NCBI GenBank assembly: GCA_024244665.1
Contig: JAAEOI010000234.1
Coordinates: 1 to 6,591 of the forward strand
Source: Bacteroidota bacterium
GTDB lineage: Bacteria; Bacteroidota; Bacteroidia; Bacteroidales; GCA-2748055
Direction of reading: 5' to 3'
Length of the DNA stretch: 6,591 nucleotides
Below, piece after piece: positions 1 through 4,911 of this stretch (its first letter is position 1; the number at the start of each line of letters is the position of its first letter). The notes under the pieces are model-generated. The model did no database searches, was not told the DNA's origin, and saw only the letters and a program-made list of their open reading frames with translations. The position numbers and the translations under genes were made by a program.

Positions 1-634
1 ATTTCTCATTATTCAGATCTGTATGCTCGGTGATCTCTCCTATGGTCTGCTTGGTATGCCCGCTGAACGAACGGAAAACAGATTCGAAACGGTTGTATAC
101 ACCCCTGAAGTCAGAACCAGTTCCCACTGGCCAGCTGAGGGGATGAACGTGGATTTTCAGCTCCTCTTCAATCTCATCCAGGAGTTCGAAAGGATCCAGG
201 GAGGGCCGGTCCATTTTATTGACAAAGACCATCACTGGTGTCTCACGCATCCTGCAGACATTCATCAACTTCCGGGTCTGGGCCTCCACACCCCTGGCTG
301 CATCGATCACAATGATCACACTGTCGGCTGCGGTCAGTGTCCGGAAGGTATCCTCTGCAAAATCCTGGTGCCCGGGAGTATCCAGAATGTTGATCTTTTT
401 CCCACCATAATCGAAGCCCATCACTGAGGTGGCCACCGAAATCCCCCTCTGCTTTTCAATCTCCATAAAGTCGGAGGTGGCAGTCTTTTTGATCTTGTTG
501 GACTTCACCGCCCCCGCCACGTTGATAGCCCCGCCAAAAAGCAGGAATTTCTCAGTCAGCGTGGTTTTCCCTGCATCGGGATGGCTCACGATGGCAAAGG
601 TTCTTCTGCGTGCAATTTCTTCTGTTAACTTCAT
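1..634 (-). CDS. prfC: Peptide chain release factor 3 (RF3), N-terminal part, cut by the window edge
   Basis: This is the GTPase domain of RF3, the cytoplasmic translational GTPase that removes RF1 and RF2 from the ribosome after peptide release. The 211 complete codons show the G1 loop SHPDAGKTT (residues 17-25), the switch I/G2 segment with [13 protein letters not shown] (54-66), G3 DTPGH (85-89) and G4 NKMD (139-142). The run EKQRGIS followed by TSVM, and [12 protein letters not shown] after G3, separate RF3 from EF-G, LepA and TypA. RF3 is usually near 530 residues, so about 40% is present and the rest lies left of position 1. The start ATG (634-632) is chosen because the protein then begins [19 protein letters not shown], the normal RF3 N-terminus. 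There is no Shine-Dalgarno sequence. It is divergent from the methionine sulfoxide reductase gene across a 64-bp gap holding a -7 element for each. Identification is firm. Confidence 0.95.
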   Translation of the reverse strand, partial: MKLTEEIARRRTFAIVSHPDAGKTTLTEKFLLFGGAINVAGAVKSNKIKKTATSDFMEIEKQRGISVATSVMGFDYGGKKINILDTPGHQDFAEDTFRTLTAADSVIIVIDAARGVEAQTRKLMNVCRMRETPVMVFVNKMDRPSLDPFELLDEIEEELKIHVHPLSWPVGTGSDFRGVYNRFESVFRSFSGHTKQTIGEITEHTDLNNEK

Positions 635-649
635 ATCTGAAATGAGCGG

Positions 650-657
650 CAAATATA
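650..657 (-). promoter_or_regulatory. Bacteroidota -7 promoter element for prfC
   Basis: Read on the minus strand this is TATATTTG, an exact match to the TAnnTTTG -7 consensus of the Bacteroidota primary sigma factor. A start site a few bases downstream, near 645, would give a leader of roughly ten bases before the prfC ATG at 634. I see no clear TTTG -33 box at the usual spacing. Motif and position are seen; promoter activity is inferred. Confidence 0.55.
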
Positions 658-668
658 GTATTAAATCC

Positions 669-676
669 TATTTTTG
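669..676 (+). promoter_or_regulatory. Bacteroidota -7 promoter element for the methionine sulfoxide reductase gene
   Basis: The sequence TATTTTTG matches TAnnTTTG exactly. A start site near 681 gives a leader of about 18 bases to the ATG at 699. A TTTG -33 box is not evident. The element is 11 bp from the oppositely oriented prfC -7 element. Confidence 0.55.
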
Positions 677-698
677 AGGCAGATAAATTCAGAAACTA

Positions 699-1178
699 AT
701 GGAGGACAGGAAGAAAGAGGGACGCTATCAGCGTCTTTATACCCAACTTGAGGAGCTGACTTGCAAAACTACCTACCCCCTTGCCCGGATGGCCTCCATA
801 TGTGCAGTTCTGCATCATAAAATGGATTACTATTTCTGGACCGGTTTTTACCTGCTCAAAAAAGACCAGGGCCCAGGACCAGGGAAGCTTGTGGTGGGTC
901 CATACCAAGGGCCTGTTGCCTGCCAGGAACTGGATCCTGGAAAAGGAGTTTGCTGGGCCGCTATTGATAGATCGGAGCCTGTTGTTGTGCCTGATGTACA
1001 CGCATTCCCGGGGCACCATGCCTGCGATTCAAGGTCCCTGTCGGAAATTACCCTTCCTGTTAAAGACTCAAATGGCGCAATCAAAGCGGTCTTTGATGTG
1101 GATTCGGATAAACCTGGATCCTTCTCGGAGGTAGATAGCCGCTTCCTGCAGAAGATACTGGAACTGGTCTACAAATGA
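699..1178 (+). CDS. msrC: Free methionine-R-sulfoxide reductase (GAF-domain fRMsr family)
   Basis: The 159-residue protein is a single GAF domain of the fRMsr family, which reduces free (not protein-bound) L-methionine-(R)-sulfoxide in the cytoplasm using thioredoxin. Family marks are FWTGFYLL (46-53), VGPYQGPVAC (66-75), GKGVC (81-85), VPDVHAFPGHHACDS (97-111) and SEITLP (115-120). The three cysteines C75, C85 and C109 keep the spacing 10 and 24 found in E. coli C84, C94 and C118, so the catalytic and resolving positions are intact and an active enzyme is expected. The full family length is present. The residue after C85 is Trp, where E. coli has Gly. The ATG follows an AT-rich leader with no Shine-Dalgarno sequence. 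It is convergent with the receiver gene, 16 bp apart. A methionine-salvage and oxidative-damage role is known for the family; the symbol is by homology. Confidence 0.9.
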   Translation: MEDRKKEGRYQRLYTQLEELTCKTTYPLARMASICAVLHHKMDYYFWTGFYLLKKDQGPGPGKLVVGPYQGPVACQELDPGKGVCWAAIDRSEPVVVPDVHAFPGHHACDSRSLSEITLPVKDSNGAIKAVFDVDSDKPGSFSEVDSRFLQKILELVYK

Positions 1179-1194
1179 CAAATGATGCCTTTAT

Positions 1195-1569
1195 TCAGGA
1201 TGAAAAATCGTTGATCTTGGCTTTAATCTTCTCCACCGAATAGGGCTTGGTGATCAATTCATCGAAACCCACATCCGAATAATCCTCAAAAAAAAGTTCA
1301 GGATTATGGGCTGTAAGAGCAATTATCGGCAATGCATTCTTCGGATAGGGCATTTTGTTCCTGATATAAATAGTAGTCTCGATCCCGTTCATAACGGGCA
1401 TTTCGATATCCATAAATATCAGGTCTATCTCTTCCTCTTCAAGGATATTGATAGCCTCCTTTCCGTTTTTGGCAATGACCACCTCATTACCTGTCGTTTT
1501 CACAAGTTCTGATAAGAGGTAGCGGTTTGTGAAAATGTCGTCAACGATGAGGATTCGTAGCTTTCCCAT
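1195..1569 (-). CDS. Stand-alone CheY-like response regulator receiver protein
   Basis: The 124 residues form one receiver (REC) domain and nothing else. The acidic pocket is D10-D11 in LRILIVDD, the phospho-acceptor is D54 in IFMDIEMPVMNG, the switch Thr is T86 in IIALTAH, and the conserved Lys is K108 in ITKPY. All positions needed for phosphorylation are present. There is no DNA-binding, kinase or enzymatic output domain, so it should act by binding a partner or relaying phosphate. The MDIEMPVMNG and IIALTA pattern is also common in receivers attached to hybrid histidine kinases, so descent from such a domain is possible. It is divergent from the GAF/PAS sensor, sharing a 67-bp promoter region, which suggests a functional pair. 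GC content is low (146 of 360 bases at 1201-1560, about 41%) compared with its neighbours. The partner kinase is not in the window. Confidence 0.9.
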   Translation of the reverse strand: MGKLRILIVDDIFTNRYLLSELVKTTGNEVVIAKNGKEAINILEEEEIDLIFMDIEMPVMNGIETTIYIRNKMPYPKNALPIIALTAHNPELFFEDYSDVGFDELITKPYSVEKIKAKINDFSS

Positions 1570-1588
1570 TGATCATGAATTAGCATTA

Positions 1589-1596
1589 CAAAAATA
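1589..1596 (-). promoter_or_regulatory. Bacteroidota -7 promoter element for the receiver gene
   Basis: On the minus strand this reads TATTTTTG, an exact TAnnTTTG match and the same octamer as the one at 669-676. A start near 1584 leaves a leader of about 15 bases before the ATG at 1569. No good -33 TTTG is seen. Activity is inferred. Confidence 0.5.
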
Positions 1597-1608
1597 GAAA
1601 ATATTAAC

Positions 1609-1616
1609 TAAATTTA
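1609..1616 (+). promoter_or_regulatory. Possible -7 promoter element for the GAF/PAS sensor gene
   Basis: TAAATTTA matches TAnnTTTG at all but the final base and ends 20 bases before the ATG at 1637, a position that suits a short leader. It is the best candidate in the gap, but the mismatch makes it weak evidence. It lies 12 bp from the -7 element of the divergent receiver gene. Confidence 0.3.
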
Positions 1617-1636
1617 GTGCTTGCAGTGTCAATAGA

Positions 1637-3895
1637 ATGGAGGAACTGAATAAAAAGGAGATGATCATCAGGTACGGCGCCCTTGGGTTGTCAGTCGGAA
1701 TCGCATTACTCCTGGTGATATATGTGGTACTCTTCCAGTCAGTTGACGAACGATTCACCTTCCAGATGGTGGGCACCCTCCACTATCGGATATGGTTCCT
1801 TTATATTGGTGATAACATTCCCCTGGCCGCCACCCTTATAGGTGCAATCATTGGCAACCGGCATTTCAGACAGATCGGAATACTGGCCGGAAAAGTGCAG
1901 AAAGAGACTGAGAAAAACCAGGAGATCAGGCGTTTTACTCATTCACTTATTGCCGGCGATCTGAATACTTCATTCACCCATACCGATGCTGACCAAACCC
2001 TTTCGGAATCACTAAATATGCTCAGGGATACCCTGGTGAGGAACCGGGAGGTGGAACGTCAGCGAAGGCTCGACGAACGCCAGAGAAATTGGCTGTCACA
2101 GGGCCTGGCTGAATTCGGGGATATCCTCAGGACCCACTCTCTCGATCTGGAATCCATGGGCTATGCCGCCCTCTCCCATCTGGTGAGCTACCTTGATGCC
2201 AACCAGGGAGCCCTTTATATTACCAGTGAGGATGGGAAACAACTGAGGATGATTGCATGTCACGCATACGAACGCAAGAAGTTTCCGGACAAAAAGATTC
2301 AGTGGGGTGAAGGCCTTATTGGAGCGGTGGCCATGGAGAGGAAAGGATTCTATACCGATAAGATCCCTGATGGCTACCTGACAATCACTTCCGGGCTGGG
2401 GAATGCCAATCCTAAATTCCTGCTCATTGAACCGCTGATTTGGAACAAGCAGGTTTTCGGGATCATCGAGATTGCCTCATTTAAAGGCTTGAAGGAACAC
2501 GAGCTGCTGTTTGTGGCGCGGGTTGCCGAGAACATCGCCACCACCATCAGCACCATGGAGAGCAACCTCAGAACGGGACAGCTGCTGAAGGAGACCCAGG
2601 CCCAGGCCGCAAGGCTGGCACAGCAGGAGGAGCAGGTGAGGCAAAACGTTGAGGATTTGAAACAGGCCCAGGAGGAGGCAGCCAAACATGCAGAAATTTT
2701 CATCAGCTTCACCAACACGGTGAACCATACGCTGATGAGGGCAGAATACGACACCGGGGGGAATCTGCTTTATGCCAATACACGATTCCTGAAGAAACTG
2801 GGTTACCAGGGGAACCGTGAAGTAGAGGGAAAGCATATCTCCATGTTCATAAATGAAAAGGAGAGGCCCTGGTTTAACAGCCTGTGGGGAAAGCTTTCCA
2901 AGGGTGGGCGCCATTATGAGGGCTACATGAAGCATGAAACAAAGCTTGGACAGGACCTCTGGACCATGGCTACCTATACCTGTTTGAGAAGTGAGGATGG
3001 TGAGGTGGAGAAGATTCTCTTCCTGGCCATTGATTCGACCGAGCAGAAGAAACAGAGTCTCGATTACGAAGGGCAGATTGATGCCATCGACCGACTCAAT
3101 GCAAAAGCTGTATTTACACCGGATGGAAAGATGATGATCAGCAACAAGCTATTCAGCAGGACATTGAAATATTCAGAACCGGAATTGGAACAGATGAATG
3201 TTTTTGATTTCTTCGGGACCAGTGAGCAGGAGCGGTTCACTGAGATATGGGACAGGGTGATCAGGGGTGAAGCATTCCAGGGTCAGCTGAAGATGCACTC
3301 CAAATACGAGGAGGAGCTGTGGTTCAGGGCCACCTTCCTTTCGGCAAATGACATGTACGGCGAGGTGGAGAAGGTGATCTTCCTTGCCAGCGAGATTACC
3401 AAGGAGAAGGAGATGGAGATGGCATCGCGCAGGAACCATGAACAACTGATCAGGAAAGAGGAGGAGCTGAGGCTGGCCGGCCTGGACCTGAAAAAAAAGC
3501 TCGAGGACAGCAATCAGCTTCGAAGGGAAGAGAAGTACCGCTTCGGGAGGGAAGTGAAGCAGTATACCCATGTGCTTGACGAGCTACCCCATTCGGTAAT
3601 CACAATCAACAACCTGGGCTTTATACTCTTTTTTAACCGTAGTGCGGAGAAGTACTGGGGAGTGAAAGTTAAAGATGTGGCCGGAAAGCAGGTCAGCAGC
3701 CTGTTTGGCAAAGACCCGGGATCACAGGTGGTGGCCCACTTCTGTGATCCTGCCCGAAGCAAATCACCGGGTCTGCACCCTGAGCAGGAGTTTATTCTCT
3801 CCGACGGCAGAACGATGCGCACGGATATCCTGTTGATCCGGACTGACCTGAAGGAAGAGTTGAATTACTCCATGCTTATTCTTGCTCCCAAATAA
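1637..3895 (+). CDS. Membrane-bound HAMP-GAF-PAS-PAS-PAS sensor protein with no recognisable output domain
   Basis: The 752-residue protein reads as a signal sensor. A hydrophobic helix spans residues 13-34 and a weaker one about 53-73, with a short, probably periplasmic, loop between. A HAMP-like linker follows (about 75-135, with LIAGDLN and ESLNMLRDTL). A GAF domain (about 155-305) starts with WLSQGLAEFGDILR, a stretch I associate with Bacteroidota sensors. A Gln/Glu/Ala-rich coiled coil (about 306-352) leads to two tandem PAS domains (352-470 and 476-590) resembling the PAS pairs of chemoreceptors such as BdlA. A second coiled coil (590-640) joins a third PAS (641-750) that ends the protein. 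I see no histidine-kinase H, N or G boxes, no GGDEF, EAL or phosphatase motif, and no chemoreceptor signalling hairpin. The TAA stop is clean and no frameshift is apparent. The divergent receiver gene is the obvious candidate partner. Ligand and output are unknown. Confidence 0.85.
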   Translation: MEELNKKEMIIRYGALGLSVGIALLLVIYVVLFQSVDERFTFQMVGTLHYRIWFLYIGDNIPLAATLIGAIIGNRHFRQIGILAGKVQKETEKNQEIRRFTHSLIAGDLNTSFTHTDADQTLSESLNMLRDTLVRNREVERQRRLDERQRNWLSQGLAEFGDILRTHSLDLESMGYAALSHLVSYLDANQGALYITSEDGKQLRMIACHAYERKKFPDKKIQWGEGLIGAVAMERKGFYTDKIPDGYLTITSGLGNANPKFLLIEPLIWNKQVFGIIEIASFKGLKEHELLFVARVAENIATTISTMESNLRTGQLLKETQAQAARLAQQEEQVRQNVEDLKQAQEEAAKHAEIFISFTNTVNHTLMRAEYDTGGNLLYANTRFLKKLGYQGNREVEGKHISMFINEKERPWFNSLWGKLSKGGRHYEGYMKHETKLGQDLWTMATYTCLRSEDGEVEKILFLAIDSTEQKKQSLDYEGQIDAIDRLNAKAVFTPDGKMMISNKLFSRTLKYSEPELEQMNVFDFFGTSEQERFTEIWDRVIRGEAFQGQLKMHSKYEEELWFRATFLSANDMYGEVEKVIFLASEITKEKEMEMASRRNHEQLIRKEEELRLAGLDLKKKLEDSNQLRREEKYRFGREVKQYTHVLDELPHSVITINNLGFILFFNRSAEKYWGVKVKDVAGKQVSSLFGKDPGSQVVAHFCDPARSKSPGLHPEQEFILSDGRTMRTDILLIRTDLKEELNYSMLILAPK
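2690..3406 (+). repeat. Tandem PAS-domain duplication inside the sensor gene
   Basis: Two PAS copies align with a period of about 120 codons. Residues 441-447 (LWTMATY) match 561-567 (LWFRATF), and 454-464 (DGEVEKILFLA) match 574-584 (YGEVEKVIFLA). At the DNA level 2999-3013 and 3359-3373 agree at 14 of 15 bases, exactly 360 bases apart. The copies have otherwise diverged, so this is an old duplication or a conserved tandem arrangement rather than a recent repeat. Confidence 0.7.
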
Positions 3896-3915
3896 TTTTT
3901 ACTCCGCGTTATTTC

Positions 3916-4461
3916 TCACTCCGCTTTAATGAAGGAGGCTATCTCCATACAGTTGGGTTTCTTTCTAGGCGACACATGCCCCACAAGCGCTCCCTCCTCA
4001 TCGATCATATATTTCTGGAAGTTCCAAGCCACCTTACTGTCCTCCAGTCCATTCTCATCCTTTTGGGTCAGCCAGCGATAGAGCGGGTGGATCTCCTTCC
4101 CTTTTACAACGATCTTCTCCATCATGAGAAAGGTGACATCGTACTTCTCGGTACAGAATGCAGCAATTTCGCTATTGCTACCTGGCTCCTGTCCGGCAAA
4201 ATCGTTACTGGGGAAACCGATAATCACAAATCCTTTCTCCTTGTATTTACGGTAGAGCTTTTCCAGGTCCTTGTACTGCGGAGTGAGACCGCAGTTTGAT
4301 GCTGTGTTGACCAGCAGGACCTTCTTCCCCTTTAATTGGGACATTGGAAAATCGGAGCCCTTGATATCCTTCACCGTAAAATCGTGGAAACTATCCTGTG
4401 AGCAGAGCTGAACCGGCAGGGCCAGCAGGGCCAGAATCAAAAGGGGTGCAATAGTTTTCAT
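3916..4461 (-). CDS. Exported glutathione peroxidase-family thiol peroxidase
   Basis: The protein reduces hydrogen peroxide or organic hydroperoxides. After a hydrophobic signal peptide (about 1-21), the thioredoxin-fold core carries the family motifs VNTASNCGLTPQY (peroxidatic C57), GFPSNDFAGQEPG (Q91) and WNFQKY (W146, N147), together the catalytic Cys-Gln-Trp-Asn set. C103 in AAFCTEKY sits where bacterial and plant thioredoxin-dependent members have the resolving cysteine, so thioredoxin rather than glutathione may be the reductant. The active site uses Cys, not selenocysteine. The usual FPMF after this segment is FLMM here. Mature length, about 160 residues, is normal. The signal peptide places it outside the cytoplasm; C20 is preceded by VQL, a poor lipobox, so a soluble periplasmic protein is favoured over a lipoprotein. 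It is convergent with the sensor gene and divergent from the acylphosphatase gene. Confidence 0.92.
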   Translation of the reverse strand: MKTIAPLLILALLALPVQLCSQDSFHDFTVKDIKGSDFPMSQLKGKKVLLVNTASNCGLTPQYKDLEKLYRKYKEKGFVIIGFPSNDFAGQEPGSNSEIAAFCTEKYDVTFLMMEKIVVKGKEIHPLYRWLTQKDENGLEDSKVAWNFQKYMIDEEGALVGHVSPRKKPNCMEIASFIKAE

Positions 4462-4528
4462 ATCTGACTGGTTAAAATTTTATTAGTTATCTAAAACATT
4501 TAACAAAGCAGAGACCGGGTTGGTTCAA

Positions 4529-4564
4529 CCAGGGGATATCTCAACCTGATATATTCATCCCTGG
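4529..4564. repeat. Compound inverted repeat in the peroxidase/acylphosphatase gap
   Basis: An outer stem CCAGGG (4529-4534) pairs with CCCTGG (4559-4564), and an inner stem ATATC (4536-4540) pairs with GATAT (4548-4552) around a 7-base loop. One unpaired G on the left and six bases on the right separate the stems. Just upstream GGTTG (4518-4522) and CAACC (4526-4530) form another small inverted repeat that overlaps the outer arm by two bases. Both flanking genes point away, so a terminator role is unlikely. An operator or a leader-RNA structure is possible, but the function is unknown. Confidence 0.4.
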
Positions 4565-4602
4565 ATAACTAAAGCGGGTCATGGCTCAATAAAAGGGTTT
4601 CA

Positions 4603-4610
4603 TACCTTTG
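4603..4610 (+). promoter_or_regulatory. Bacteroidota -7 promoter element abutting the acylphosphatase start codon
   Basis: TACCTTTG is an exact TAnnTTTG match ending only four bases before the ATG at 4615. Transcription would be expected to begin at or within a few bases of the start codon, giving a leaderless or almost leaderless mRNA. No convincing -33 TTTG is present about 20 bases upstream. Confidence 0.5.
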
Positions 4611-4614
4611 CAGG

Positions 4615-4902
4615 ATGGAGCAGGAGGAGAAAGGGTATGAAATTGTTATTTACGGTCGCGTACAGGGTGTTGGATTCAGGTATGCAGCCTGTGACCAGGC
4701 CAGGAGGCTGGGACTGAAGGGCTGGGTAGAGAACCGGCCCGACGGATCGGTACGGACCCGCTTGGAAGGCCCCCCCGAAGCATGTAATACATATATCCGC
4801 TGGTGCCGCACCGGACCCGGATACAGCTGGGTGGAGCGCATCGATCTCACTGACCTCACCGAAAAAACGAATCCCCCCCTCTCCCACTTCATGATCAGGT
4901 AG
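4615..4902 (+). CDS. acyP: Acylphosphatase
   Basis: This small cytoplasmic enzyme hydrolyses the carboxyl-phosphate bond of acyl phosphates such as acetyl phosphate and 1,3-bisphosphoglycerate. The 95 residues contain both signatures: GRVQGVGFRY (14-23) with phosphate-binding R22, and GWVENRPDGSV (36-46) with catalytic N40. These match human R23 and N41. Length is normal for the family, and the C-terminus (LSHFMIR) fits the final strand. The start is the only one available: the frame upstream holds no ATG, GTG or TTG before a TAA at 4570-4572, and no internal Met precedes the first strand. There is no Shine-Dalgarno sequence. The -7 element at 4603-4610 implies very little or no leader. It is convergent with cstA, separated by 9 bp, with no visible terminator between them. 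Confidence 0.95.
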   Translation: MEQEEKGYEIVIYGRVQGVGFRYAACDQARRLGLKGWVENRPDGSVRTRLEGPPEACNTYIRWCRTGPGYSWVERIDLTDLTEKTNPPLSHFMIR

Positions 4903-4911
4903 AATTTCACT

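Noticed and set aside
23..677. Plus-strand open frames opposite prfC (23-427, 429-677)
   Set aside because: They are antisense to a clearly conserved RF3 GTPase domain and match no family; the long open frames follow from the codon usage of the real gene.
1179..1194. Bidirectional terminator between the reductase and receiver genes
   Set aside because: The 16-bp gap has no inverted repeat or T-run that would support it.
2374..3571. Several minus-strand open frames inside the sensor gene
   Set aside because: They are low-complexity, Ser/Leu/Cys-rich translations opposite a continuous, recognisable multi-domain protein.
3901..3924. Direct repeat ACTCCGC at 3901-3907 and 3918-3924, considered as a terminator or recombination site
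   Set aside because: It is only 7 bp, is not inverted, overlaps the peroxidase stop region and has no supporting structure; I found no hairpin with a T-run in this 20-bp convergent gap.
4475..4507. Peroxidase promoter made of TTTG (4507-4504) and TAAAATTT (4482-4475) on the minus strand
   Set aside because: The spacing is about right but the -7 part does not match TAnnTTTG, so it cannot be told from AT-rich background.
4462..4614. Riboswitch or small RNA in the peroxidase/acylphosphatase gap
   Set aside because: No known riboswitch core is recognisable; only the inverted repeats and the acyP -7 element can be supported.
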